Positions 1 through 5,144 of a DNA stretch of 5,144 nucleotides are shown one piece after another. This DNA is from Ignavibacteriota bacterium (GTDB lineage: Bacteria; Bacteroidota; Kapaibacteriia; Palsa-1295). The notes beneath the pieces are model-generated. The model did no database searches, was not told where the DNA came from, and saw nothing but the letters and a program-made list of their open reading frames with translations. A program made the translations under genes and the position numbers. The stretch lies in assembly GCA_003151215.1 (NCBI GenBank), contig PLXB01000146.1, positions 1-5,144 on the forward strand, read 5' to 3'. Numbering within the stretch: position 1 is the stretch's first letter; each line of letters begins with the position of its first letter.

Positions 1-716
1 GAGATCAAAATTATTCCATTTGATTTGGTCAACTCCCTGAGTTGTAATAAAAAATCTTCTCCAGGAAAGATAAATCCACCCGCGCCTAAAACGGGTTCAA
101 CTACAACAGCGGAAATATCTTCTTCCTTGATTATTTTGGCTAGCTTATTTATTGCGCTTATCGATGAACCTGGGACCCTGCGATCGGGAAATTCAATTCT
201 AATTACGTCTTTTTCAAATTCATTGAACAAGTATTGATTTTTGTTCAAAATGTCATCATCTGTCAGCCCGGCAGAGATAGAATTTGATGCTCCGTGAAAT
301 CCCCCGATAAAGGAAACAACCTTACGTTTTTTCGTGTAGTCTCTGGCGATCCTTACAGCTACATTGACCACATTCGAACCGCCAACATCGAAATAAACTC
401 CATATTTTTCATCCGTGTTGAGCTCTTCGACTAATAATTTGCTTAAAAGAAGTTTACCCTCTGTATTAAATGAATGAATATGAATTAGTTTATCTAGTGC
501 ATTTTTCGCTGCTGCTACTATTTCTGGATTGTTATGTCCAAAGTTGATAGAACTATAACCCATTACTAGATCTATATACGGATTGTCATCGCCCATACAC
601 CATACATACATTCCATCCCCCCGGGTTGGGACAATGAACTTTTCATAGCTCGAGGTATCATCACATAAACATGTGTATTGGTTTTTGATATTTTCCAGTT
701 CATTTAAGGAAGTCAT
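1..716 (-). CDS. Class III PLP-dependent aminotransferase (glutamate-1-semialdehyde aminomutase-like), N-terminal part
   Basis: The minus strand is open from an ATG at 716 to the left edge (238 codons), so the C-terminal half is missing. The fold-type I class III pattern is clear. An N-terminal substrate-lid region contains VPTRGDGMYVW (residues 29-39), followed by GYSSINFGHNNPEI (53-66). The cofactor-phosphate loop region is DVGGSNVVNVAVRIAR (110-125). GGFHG (138-142) supplies the aromatic/His pair that stacks on PLP, and VVVEPVLGAGGFIFPG (204-219) comes just before the expected Asp-Glu of the pyridine-N contact, which lies outside the window together with the Schiff-base lysine. Such enzymes move or transfer an amino group; the substrate cannot be told from this part. 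An in-frame ATG at 737 would add MQIKRER; neither start has a convincing ribosome binding site (only GAGAG before 716). The gene is more AT-rich than the right-hand genes, suggesting separate origin. Family call is firm, substrate unknown. Confidence 0.9.
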   Translation of the reverse strand, partial: MTSLNELENIKNQYTCLCDDTSSYEKFIVPTRGDGMYVWCMGDDNPYIDLVMGYSSINFGHNNPEIVAAAKNALDKLIHIHSFNTEGKLLLSKLLVEELNTDEKYGVYFDVGGSNVVNVAVRIARDYTKKRKVVSFIGGFHGASNSISAGLTDDDILNKNQYLFNEFEKDVIRIEFPDRRVPGSSISAINKLAKIIKEEDISAVVVEPVLGAGGFIFPGEDFLLQLRELTKSNGIILI

Positions 717-949
717 GCGCTCTCTTTTTATTTGCATTAGTATTAGTTGTGTTTACCGCACAGGCCCAACAACAGAAACATTATTCAAGAGCCTGGATAT
801 ATCTTGATGGCGGCATCTTTAGTCTGGTGTATTTCCCGCGCAGAAAAATCGGAAAGGAAGGAAGTATTTTTCTTGTACTCACCGCCATCAAGGTATATCC
901 TGTGGTCGTTAAGTCAATCCTACGTTGCACCTGCTTTCCGCCGCGATAA
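704..949 (+). pseudogene. Remnant 5' end of a secreted-protein gene lacking a start codon
   Basis: This frame is open from 689 to a stop at 947-949. It reads LRKS followed by CALFLFALVLVVFTAQA and then QQQKHY, which is a textbook Sec signal peptide: short basic n-region, about 13 hydrophobic residues, and an AQA cleavage site. There is no ATG in frame. A methionine would be expected close to the Arg-Lys, but the DNA there already belongs to the antisense N-terminus of the aminotransferase. The only formal start is a GTG at 749, which would begin inside the hydrophobic segment and makes no sense. After the signal peptide the frame continues about 45 residues (RAWIYLDGGIFSLVYF and onward) without a recognised domain and stops. 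I read it as a beheaded and decayed gene. It could also be a chance antisense frame. Confidence 0.35.
795..900. repeat. 19-bp inverted repeat with 68-nt loop
   Basis: Bases 795-813 (GGATATATCTTGATGGCGG) pair without gaps with 882-900. Eighteen pairs are Watson-Crick and one is G-U (802/893). One mismatch further out, 793 and 902 pair again. The 68-nt loop is A/G-rich in its middle and holds its own short dyad (AAAAAT at 844-849 with ATTTTT at 866-871). The long loop rules out a simple terminator. It may be the two ends of a small non-autonomous element, or the base of a structured RNA. Confidence 0.6.
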
Positions 950-1057
950 ATGTCCAAGAAGTAGTGACCGAGTAAGTCTGCTCCACGAACGGGCGGGTTC
1001 TTCTTGCCCTTCGAGCGAAGAAATGCTTTTCGACCCTTTTGCATCATTCGCCACGCT

Positions 1058-1087
1058 CCACCGAAGCGAAACGGTGGCTGCTTTTTT
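1058..1087 (+). terminator. Possible intrinsic terminator
   Basis: CCACCG (1058-1063) pairs fully with CGGTGG (1072-1077) around the 8-nt loop AAGCGAAA. The stem is followed after four bases (CTGC) by six T (1082-1087). The gap between stem and T run is longer than in a good terminator, so this is only a candidate. No intact plus-strand gene lies upstream for it to serve. Confidence 0.3.
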
Positions 1088-1165
1088 GCGGTGCCCCATG
1101 TACCCCAGAACTTTCCAATTTACCGAGCAACAAACGTTTGATCCAGTTCGAATCTGGGCACCGCC
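1088..1165 (+). other. tRNA-like element: acceptor-type stem plus T arm, no D or anticodon arm
   Basis: GCGGTGC (1088-1094) pairs perfectly with GCACCGC (1158-1164). Directly abutting the 3' strand is a T arm: stem CCAG/CTGG (1143-1146 with 1154-1157) around the canonical seven-base loop TTCGAAT (1147-1153). Seven-bp acceptor, coaxial T stem and the TTCRA loop are the hallmarks of the top half of a tRNA. The 48 bases between show no D arm and no anticodon arm, and no CCA follows (the next bases are CCTCCG). So this is not a working tRNA gene. It may be a decayed tRNA, the 3' end of a tRNA copied as an integration site, or the tRNA-like end of another RNA. Confidence 0.3.
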
Positions 1166-1215
1166 TCCGTCCCCCATCCATTAATGCACTCATAAAAAAT
1201 CACGAGAAAGACATC

Positions 1216-1220
1216 GGAGA
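1216..1220 (+). promoter_or_regulatory. Ribosome binding site of the 37-residue protein
   Basis: GGAGA lies six bases before the ATG at 1227. It is the only good Shine-Dalgarno match in front of any gene in this window, and it is the main reason to believe the small reading frame is translated. Confidence 0.6.
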
Positions 1221-1226
1221 ATTTTA

Positions 1227-1340
1227 ATGTCAGGTCTGGTCATTGCCGTTGCCTTTATTACGGTTTGCATTTTTATTCTTTTGATCTTCGGGCTTGTGCC
1301 GAACGATACGATCGAAAACAATAAAGCCCGCGATCACTAA
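1227..1340 (+). CDS. Small single-pass membrane protein (37 aa)
   Basis: The frame runs ATG to TAA and encodes 37 residues. It begins MSGLVIAVAFITVCIFILL and continues with IFGLVPNDTIENN, ending KARDH. Residues 3-24 form one strongly hydrophobic helix long enough to cross the membrane. The remaining 13 residues are polar with mixed charge, so the tail probably protrudes on one side. A GGAGA ribosome binding site sits at ideal distance. Downstream, 44 bases after the stop, is a strong bidirectional terminator, which fits a self-contained transcription unit ending here and converging on rlpA. No promoter upstream could be recognised. I do not know the family. Size and layout resemble small membrane subunits or regulators of larger complexes, but nothing in the sequence names a partner. 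Confidence 0.6.
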   Translation: MSGLVIAVAFITVCIFILLIFGLVPNDTIENNKARDH

Positions 1341-1383
1341 TATCAACATGACGGTATTCATTGAAGCGAATATTTGAGTTAAT

Positions 1384-1417
1384 TAAAAAGCCCTTACATT
1401 CTTGTAAAGGCTTTTTA
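1384..1417. terminator. Bidirectional intrinsic terminator
   Basis: Bases 1384-1397 pair with 1404-1417 around a six-base loop (ATTCTT), with AAAAAGCC on one side and GGCTTTTT on the other, so a T run follows the stem in both directions. Position 1393/1408 is C-A in plus-strand RNA (a mismatch) but G-U in minus-strand RNA (a wobble pair), so the hairpin is continuous only when read from rlpA. It ends rlpA 21 bases past its stop codon and also ends the small plus-strand gene. Confidence 0.85.
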
Positions 1418-1437
1418 TAACTTATAGAGTAACGGAT

Positions 1438-2286
1438 TCAATGATTTTCGTCCTGATCTGCCGGCAGGTGTCCAGTTAGAATACTTGCAAACATTCTATT
1501 CGGAAAGGACGGGATACGGTCGAACACTGGCTTATCCTTCGAAGTTGAGAGCATATGTTCATTTGCCGATTCTAACGCAATATCCTGGAATAGTGGCGCT
1601 GTATCCAGTACCTGAAGTTCGACTTCCGCAGTTCCTCTTTCGGCCATACCAATACTTTGCGCCGCCGCATAACTCAGATCAATGATTCGGTGGTGTGCAA
1701 AAGGACCGCGGTCGGTAATCTCGACAACACACGATTTGTTGTTCTGCAGATTAGTCACACGTACCTTCGTACCAAAAGGTAGCGAACGATGGGCTGCTGT
1801 CATTGCCTGGGTATTGAACCGGGCTCCACTGGCAGTTACCTGGTTATGGAATTGCTTGCCATACCATGATGCCATACCCTGTAGCCCAGCCGATTGATGC
1901 GAATTCATCCTGTAATGAAGCTTGCCCGAGTGACGGTATGACTTCACTTTCAGATGGTTCTTCGTTCGTTTTAGGCGAGTGGTTTCAGGGCTTACTTTCT
2001 TGGCGAAGGCTAAAGTAACGTTCGCACCCAAGGAAATGAGACTTGAAATCCCAAAAAATATTGTAGCTAATGCTACACGCAAAATCGAACGCAGTCGTCC
2101 ACGCAGTTTCTCTTCCGCACTTATAATAATCCGTGCGGTACTCACCATGCTATCCGGAATATCGCGTATAGTTTGTCCAAGCGTCTCCTGCGTACGTCGG
2201 ACAACCTTTCGCGAAGCCTTCAGCGGTTGCGCACAGTCAGTTGCGCTTATTATCCGTGGCTGATTTGGTTGTACCATGTTGCTCAT
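1438..2286 (-). CDS. rlpA: RlpA-family septal/cell-wall protein (double-psi beta-barrel) with N-terminal extension
   Basis: The 282-residue protein has an RlpA double-psi beta-barrel at about 137-227: GMASWYGKQFHNQ (137-149), TASGARFN (151-158), MTAAHRSLPFGTKVRVTNL (162-180), VEITDRGPF (188-196) and RIIDLSYAAAQSIGM (200-214). RlpA proteins bind denuded peptidoglycan and in some species act as lytic transglycosylases at the septum. His166 and Asp192 match, by identity and spacing, the active-site His and Asp of Pseudomonas RlpA, but the conserved Glu of the SGE motif is Ala155. There is no SPOR domain; the last 55 residues are unstructured in appearance. There is no N-terminal signal peptide or lipobox either: a single hydrophobic segment at about 69-94 follows 68 mostly basic residues, implying a membrane anchor with a cytoplasmic tail. 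The ATG at 2286 has no ribosome binding site; Met4 or Met47 are alternatives. The gene has its own promoter candidate and terminator. Confidence 0.92.
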   Translation of the reverse strand: MSNMVQPNQPRIISATDCAQPLKASRKVVRRTQETLGQTIRDIPDSMVSTARIIISAEEKLRGRLRSILRVALATIFFGISSLISLGANVTLAFAKKVSPETTRLKRTKNHLKVKSYRHSGKLHYRMNSHQSAGLQGMASWYGKQFHNQVTASGARFNTQAMTAAHRSLPFGTKVRVTNLQNNKSCVVEITDRGPFAHHRIIDLSYAAAQSIGMAERGTAEVELQVLDTAPLFQDIALESANEHMLSTSKDKPVFDRIPSFPNRMFASILTGHLPADQDENH

Positions 2287-2372
2287 TACGAAAATGAACG
2301 TTTAAAGGTTCTCATCTTTCTTTTTCACTTAGAATACCACCGGAGTCTTGCATAAACAGAATCCATAATTTC

Positions 2373-2401
2373 AAGGTATTGTGAAATAAAAAAGATATCA
2401 A
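2373..2401 (-). promoter_or_regulatory. Promoter candidate for rlpA
   Basis: Read on the minus strand: TTGATA (2401-2396), a 17-base spacer, then TACCTT (2378-2373). This suits a housekeeping sigma factor. It also suits the Bacteroidota pattern, since TTG is followed after 20 bases by TACCTTG, one base short of TAnnTTTG. It predicts a 5' leader of about 80 bases before the rlpA ATG. Confidence 0.4.
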
Positions 2402-2492
2402 TAAGACGTTTTGAAACTGGTCTGATTTTTAACACAACTTCAGAGAATTATTACCTTTGTAACGAGATAATAGAGACTTGATTGTAGCGTAA

Positions 2493-2515
2493 CTTGCAGG
2501 CCGAATTATTGCAAG
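2493..2515. promoter_or_regulatory. Small dyad, possible operator
   Basis: CTTGCA (2493-2498) is mirrored by TGCAAG (2510-2515) across 11 bases. The right arm overlaps the -35 candidate of the glycan operon, the position where a dimeric repressor could act. Six-base arms can arise by chance in 300 bases, so this is weak. Confidence 0.2.
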
Positions 2516-2538
2516 AGCTTGTACCGTTGAGCTATTAT
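2509..2538 (+). promoter_or_regulatory. Promoter candidate for the glycan operon
   Basis: TTGCAA (2509-2514), an 18-base spacer and TATTAT (2533-2538) lie 55 bases before the first ATG of the operon. It is the best sigma-70-like match on the plus strand in the 306-base divergent region 2287-2592, which otherwise holds no gene. Confidence 0.35.
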
Positions 2539-2592
2539 TCTTTGGATTTCGCGCTTCTGCCCTCACATATCTTCTAATATCGCGACCGATCA

Positions 2593-3702
2593 ATGTATAT
2601 TGTGCCACCTACTATAAACACAAGTACAGTGATGGGGGGCAAAATCCTATTCATTTGCGGGTCGATGAACCAGACGACCCAGATGCACAAAATCGCGCAG
2701 GAGTTGCCGGAATTTGAGCATTACTATACCCCCTATTATACCGACGGATTGCTCGAGAAATTTCGGCAGTGGGGATTACTGGAATTTACGATCCTTGGCA
2801 ATAAAAGCGCCTCCCGAGTAACTCAGTACTTTCAACAGCAGCATCTAAATGTTGATTTTCGGGGCGTATCTGAAAACTATGATCTGGTTCTAACTTGTGC
2901 CGACCCTCTTATACCACACAATATTCGCTCAACCCCTATTATCTTGGTTCAGGAAGGGATGACCGACCCCGAGCATTGGGTCTATCAGATTGTACGGCAT
3001 GCTGTACTCTTCAAAAAGCGCCTGCTTCCACGATGGCTCGCGAGTACCTCCATGATGGGACTCAGTGGATATTACACTCGTTTTTGCGTAGCAAGTGAGA
3101 GTTATCGACAGCTATTTATTCGAAAAGGCGCGCCGGCACACAAGATTACTGTGACAGGCATTCCAAATTTCGATGATTGTATAAAGCATCTGTACAACGA
3201 TTTCCCCCATCGGGACTACTTTCTTGTCTGCACTTCAGACTTGCGGGAGACATTTATACCCGAAAATCGAAACGATTTTATCAAGCGAGCAATCGAACTT
3301 GCCGGTGAGCGTCAAATCATCTTCAAACTGCACCCTAACGAAAATTGGAAGCGTGCGACGAAAGAAATTAAAAGATTAGCGCCAGATGCTCTTATTTATA
3401 CGAATGGCAATACCGATCACATGATCGCAAATTGCAGCGGTTTTCTAACACATTATTCTTCGACAATTTATGTCGCGCTTGCTCTCAACAAAGAGGTCTA
3501 TTGCGATCTTGACATCAAAGAGTTAGAAAAGCTTCTGCCATTGCAACATGCTGCTGCTGCTAAAAATATAGCTCGAGTATGCCGCGAAGTCATTGCGGAA
3601 CCTGAACGGGCCTTCATCCCGGAGACAATATCCTATTCTTTTGCACGTTACCCCGTTCAGTGGGCGCGTACACTATATCGTACCTTTCGAGCGCTTCTGT
3701 AG
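2593..3702 (+). CDS. Putative GT-B-like glycosyltransferase of a surface-glycan locus
   Basis: The protein has 369 residues from the ATG at 2593; a start at Met14 (2632) is at least as likely, because the recognisable fold begins GGKILFICGSMNQTTQMHKIA (15-35). Neither start has a ribosome binding site. A nucleotide-binding-fold N-terminal half (VQEGMTDP at 119-126, FCVAS at 164-168) is followed by VTGIPNFDD (187-195), KLHPNE (245-250) and DHMIANC...THYSST (275-291). The KLHP and late Ser-Ser motifs recall the C-terminal domain of GT-B enzymes such as CDP-glycerol glycerophosphotransferases and of UDP-GlcNAc 2-epimerases. A cytoplasmic transferase, or less likely an epimerase, is inferred. It is the first gene of an operon with a sugar nucleotidyltransferase seven bases downstream, which supports a role in making a surface glycan. 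Donor and acceptor are unknown. Confidence 0.75.
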   Translation: MYIVPPTINTSTVMGGKILFICGSMNQTTQMHKIAQELPEFEHYYTPYYTDGLLEKFRQWGLLEFTILGNKSASRVTQYFQQQHLNVDFRGVSENYDLVLTCADPLIPHNIRSTPIILVQEGMTDPEHWVYQIVRHAVLFKKRLLPRWLASTSMMGLSGYYTRFCVASESYRQLFIRKGAPAHKITVTGIPNFDDCIKHLYNDFPHRDYFLVCTSDLRETFIPENRNDFIKRAIELAGERQIIFKLHPNENWKRATKEIKRLAPDALIYTNGNTDHMIANCSGFLTHYSSTIYVALALNKEVYCDLDIKELEKLLPLQHAAAAKNIARVCREVIAEPERAFIPETISYSFARYPVQWARTLYRTFRALL

Positions 3703-3709
3703 TATTTCC

Positions 3710-4519
3710 ATGAATACCTTAATTTGTATCCAGGCTCGGATGTCCTCCAGCCGTCTTCCAGGAAAGGTGCTAAAGCCGCTGGCTGGAGCACCTTTGCTAC
3801 AAAGAATGCTGGAGCGGGTACAGGAGGCTTCTATCGATTCGGATATATGGGTGATTACTTCTGAGCAACCGGAAGACGACGCAATCGAATCACTATGCAA
3901 GACCCTTCATACCACTTGTTATCGAGGGCATCCTACCGATCTGCTGGACCGGCACTATCAAGCTGCTTGTGTACATGGAGCAGAAATTATCGCTAAAATT
4001 CCATCGGACTGCCCCCTTATTGATCCCAAGGTTATAGAACAAGTATTTAGTCATTTCAGACTCTCTGACTTTGACTATGTCAGCAACCTCCATCCCGCGA
4101 CCTACCCGGATGGGAATGACGTAGAAATCTTCCAATTTAGTGTGCTGGAAGAAGCCTGGCACAAAGCACAAAAGGAATTCGAGCGCGAACACACAACTCC
4201 ATTTATCTGGGAGCGTCCGGAGCGCTATCATATCGGTAATGTAGTATGGGATACGGGCCTCGATTATTCCATGTCCCATCGCTGGACGATCGACTACCCT
4301 GAGGATCATGAGTTCATTAGAACAATCTATGACTATCTCTGGGACCCGGAAGACCCAATGTTTTCTTTGGAAGACATATTATACTTCTTGCAGAGTCATC
4401 CAGAGGTTTCTACAATCAACGCACAGTATGCGGGCGTAAACTGGTATCGCAACCACTTATCCGAGCTTCACACCATTACTGCGGATCAAACTCGAATCAT
4501 AGAAAATTCTCCTGTATGA
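3710..4519 (+). CDS. SpsF-type nucleotidyltransferase (COG1861; cytidylyltransferase-like)
   Basis: The 269-residue protein opens with MNTLICIQARMSSSRLPGKV, the nucleotide-binding signature shared with CMP-Kdo and CMP-sialic acid synthetases (x-ARxxSSRLPGK). Further motifs are SDCPLIDP (99-106), with the Asp that should hold the metal, YPDGNDVEIF (132-141) and HRWTIDYPEDHEF (190-202). Length is normal for the family. The family activates a sugar or sugar acid by attaching CMP (or NMP) for use by a glycosyltransferase; Bacillus SpsF acts in spore-coat polysaccharide. The reading frame extends upstream to 3593, but that would overlap the preceding gene by 110 bases and place 39 unrelated residues before the signature, so I chose the ATG at 3710. 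It follows the previous stop by seven bases, and its own stop overlaps the next start (ATGA), so the three genes are very probably cotranscribed and translationally coupled. The substrate is unknown. Confidence 0.88.
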   Translation: MNTLICIQARMSSSRLPGKVLKPLAGAPLLQRMLERVQEASIDSDIWVITSEQPEDDAIESLCKTLHTTCYRGHPTDLLDRHYQAACVHGAEIIAKIPSDCPLIDPKVIEQVFSHFRLSDFDYVSNLHPATYPDGNDVEIFQFSVLEEAWHKAQKEFEREHTTPFIWERPERYHIGNVVWDTGLDYSMSHRWTIDYPEDHEFIRTIYDYLWDPEDPMFSLEDILYFLQSHPEVSTINAQYAGVNWYRNHLSELHTITADQTRIIENSPV

Positions 4520-5144
4520 CCGAAGGACTATTATCCGACACGCGCCAAAGCGAACTGACCCAATTAGCGGTCCGTGTACGCGAACACATTATTCGTATGT
4601 CGACGGACGGCGGATGCTTTATTGGCGCTTCACTTTCCTGTGCAGATTTAATCGTCTATCTCTATAGTGAAGTGCTGAATGTCTCGCCGGCCCGAACAAA
4701 CGATATCAATCGAGATTATTTCTTGCTTTCCAAAGGACACGATGTGCCCGCACTCTATGGCACGCTAGCCGAACTCGGATATTTTCCGAAAGACCGATTG
4801 CAGAATCATTTGAAGACCTTAGATAGCATTTATTGGCATCCGAATCCGGCTATTCCTGGCATCGAATTTCATTCCGGCTCACTCGGGCATCTGCTCTCCG
4901 TTGGAATCGGAATAGCTATGGATATGAAGTTGCGAAAAACTTCTAATCGCGTCTTCGTGATTCTCGGTGACGGAGAATTGAACGAAGGTACAATCTGGGA
5001 AGGGCAGCTTACGGCTGCCGCTCATAAGCTCGATAACCTGATTGCAATTGTGGATCGCAACGAATTTCAGGCAAATATTCGCACCGAAGACCTCATCCCG
5101 CTCGAACCGCTTCTGCCCAAATTTGAAGCAATGGGATGGAATGC
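4516..5144 (+). CDS. Transketolase, N-terminal TPP-binding part (probable split subunit), truncated by window edge
   Basis: The gene starts at an ATG overlapping the upstream stop by four bases and runs off the right edge after 209 codons. It shows the thiamine-diphosphate half of transketolase: GASLSCADLIVYLY (37-50), LSKGHDVPALYG (71-82) with a His of the active site, FHSGSLGHLLSVGIG (118-132), and the TPP/Mg motif GDGELNEG (151-158) ending in Asn182 (VDRNEFQ, 179-185). Transketolases move two-carbon ketol units between sugars. The compact N-terminus without the usual lead is typical of bacterial two-subunit transketolases, in which the Pyr domain is a separate gene next door; that gene would lie beyond the window. 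Its place behind a sugar nucleotidyltransferase argues for a dedicated role in making an unusual sugar rather than central metabolism. This is inferred from context. Confidence 0.92.
   Translation, partial: MTEGLLSDTRQSELTQLAVRVREHIIRMSTDGGCFIGASLSCADLIVYLYSEVLNVSPARTNDINRDYFLLSKGHDVPALYGTLAELGYFPKDRLQNHLKTLDSIYWHPNPAIPGIEFHSGSLGHLLSVGIGIAMDMKLRKTSNRVFVILGDGELNEGTIWEGQLTAAAHKLDNLIAIVDRNEFQANIRTEDLIPLEPLLPKFEAMGWN

Larger units (their letters stand above)
717..1226. other. 510-nt stretch without an intact gene
   Basis: Several frames of 60 to 145 codons overlap here on both strands, but none has a credible start, ribosome binding site, family resemblance or protein-like composition, and they shadow one another. 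What the stretch does hold is structure: the startless signal-peptide frame, a long inverted repeat (795-900), a small hairpin CTTC-GAGC-GAAG (1009-1020), a GC hairpin followed by T6 (1058-1087), a 10-bp palindrome CAAACGTTTG (1131-1140) and a tRNA-like fold (1088-1165). This density of dyads fits either a non-coding RNA region or a decayed mobile insertion. Confidence 0.5.

Noticed and set aside
859..930. Possible remnant of a GIY-YIG nuclease (VFFLYSPPSRY resembles the start of that family)
   Set aside because: The resemblance stops after about 11 residues. The following GIY/YIG residues, Arg and Glu are not found in any frame even when frameshifts are allowed.
1088..1165. A functional tRNA gene
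   Set aside because: The acceptor stem and T arm are convincing, but no D arm or anticodon arm can be drawn in the 48 bases between, and no CCA end follows.
747..1184. A 145-codon plus-strand frame and overlapping minus-strand frames (781-1047, 920-1177)
   Set aside because: They start at TTG or internal ATG codons without ribosome binding sites, lie on top of one another in different frames, cover the inverted repeat and tRNA-like DNA, and resemble no family. The minus-strand stretch GAQIRTGSN is the usual artefact of translating a T arm backwards.
1348..1377. Nine-codon frame after the small membrane protein
   Set aside because: There is no ribosome binding site, it is too short to judge, and it is consistent with chance.
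1485..2355. Plus-strand frames opposite rlpA
   Set aside because: They are antisense shadows of a well-supported gene with a clear domain, and none has a ribosome binding site or family resemblance.
2452..2459. TACCTTTG as a Bacteroidota -7 element on the plus strand
   Set aside because: No TTG lies at the required distance upstream, and it would leave an unusually long leader compared with the candidate at 2509-2538.
3593..3709. Longer start for the SpsF-type nucleotidyltransferase
   Set aside because: It would add 39 residues unrelated to the family and overlap the previous gene by 110 bases. The family signature begins right after the ATG at 3710.

Overview
The window carries five protein genes in two blocks, separated by a structured non-coding stretch. 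Base composition is moderate and the coding style is that of an ordinary bacterium. Most genes lack a clear Shine-Dalgarno sequence, and the rlpA promoter candidate fits a spaced TTG / TAnnTTG-type pattern. Together with the protein families this points loosely to the Bacteroidota/Chlorobiota (FCB) side of the bacteria. That placement is inference and is weak.

Layout, left to right. (1) 1-716, minus strand: the N-terminal 238 codons of a class III PLP-dependent aminotransferase, running off the left edge and visibly more AT-rich than the genes to the right. (2) 717-1226: no intact gene. It holds a plus-strand reading frame with a good signal peptide but no start codon, a 19-bp inverted repeat around a 68-nt loop, a GC hairpin followed by six T, and a 78-nt element with a tRNA-like acceptor stem and T arm but no D or anticodon arm. 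(3) 1227-1340, plus strand: a 37-residue single-span membrane protein with a clean ribosome binding site. (4) 1384-1417: a bidirectional terminator between this small gene and convergent rlpA. (5) 1438-2286, minus strand: an RlpA-family double-psi beta-barrel protein with an unusual cytoplasmic N-terminal extension. (6) 2287-2592: a divergent promoter region. (7) 2593-5144, plus strand: a tightly packed operon of a putative GT-B-like glycosyltransferase or epimerase-fold protein, an SpsF-type (COG1861) nucleotidyltransferase, and the N-terminal half of a transketolase (TPP-binding), which runs off the right edge.

The right-hand operon looks like part of a surface-glycan locus. The nucleotidyltransferase would activate an unusual sugar acid or sugar with CTP, the transketolase (probably a split two-subunit enzyme) would build or extend its carbon chain, and the first protein would transfer the product. 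The left aminotransferase belongs to a family often found in such loci, but here it is separated by unrelated genes and a possible recombination junction, so a shared pathway is only a guess. I did not find a clearly new defence or mobile system. The least explained DNA is 700-1226.
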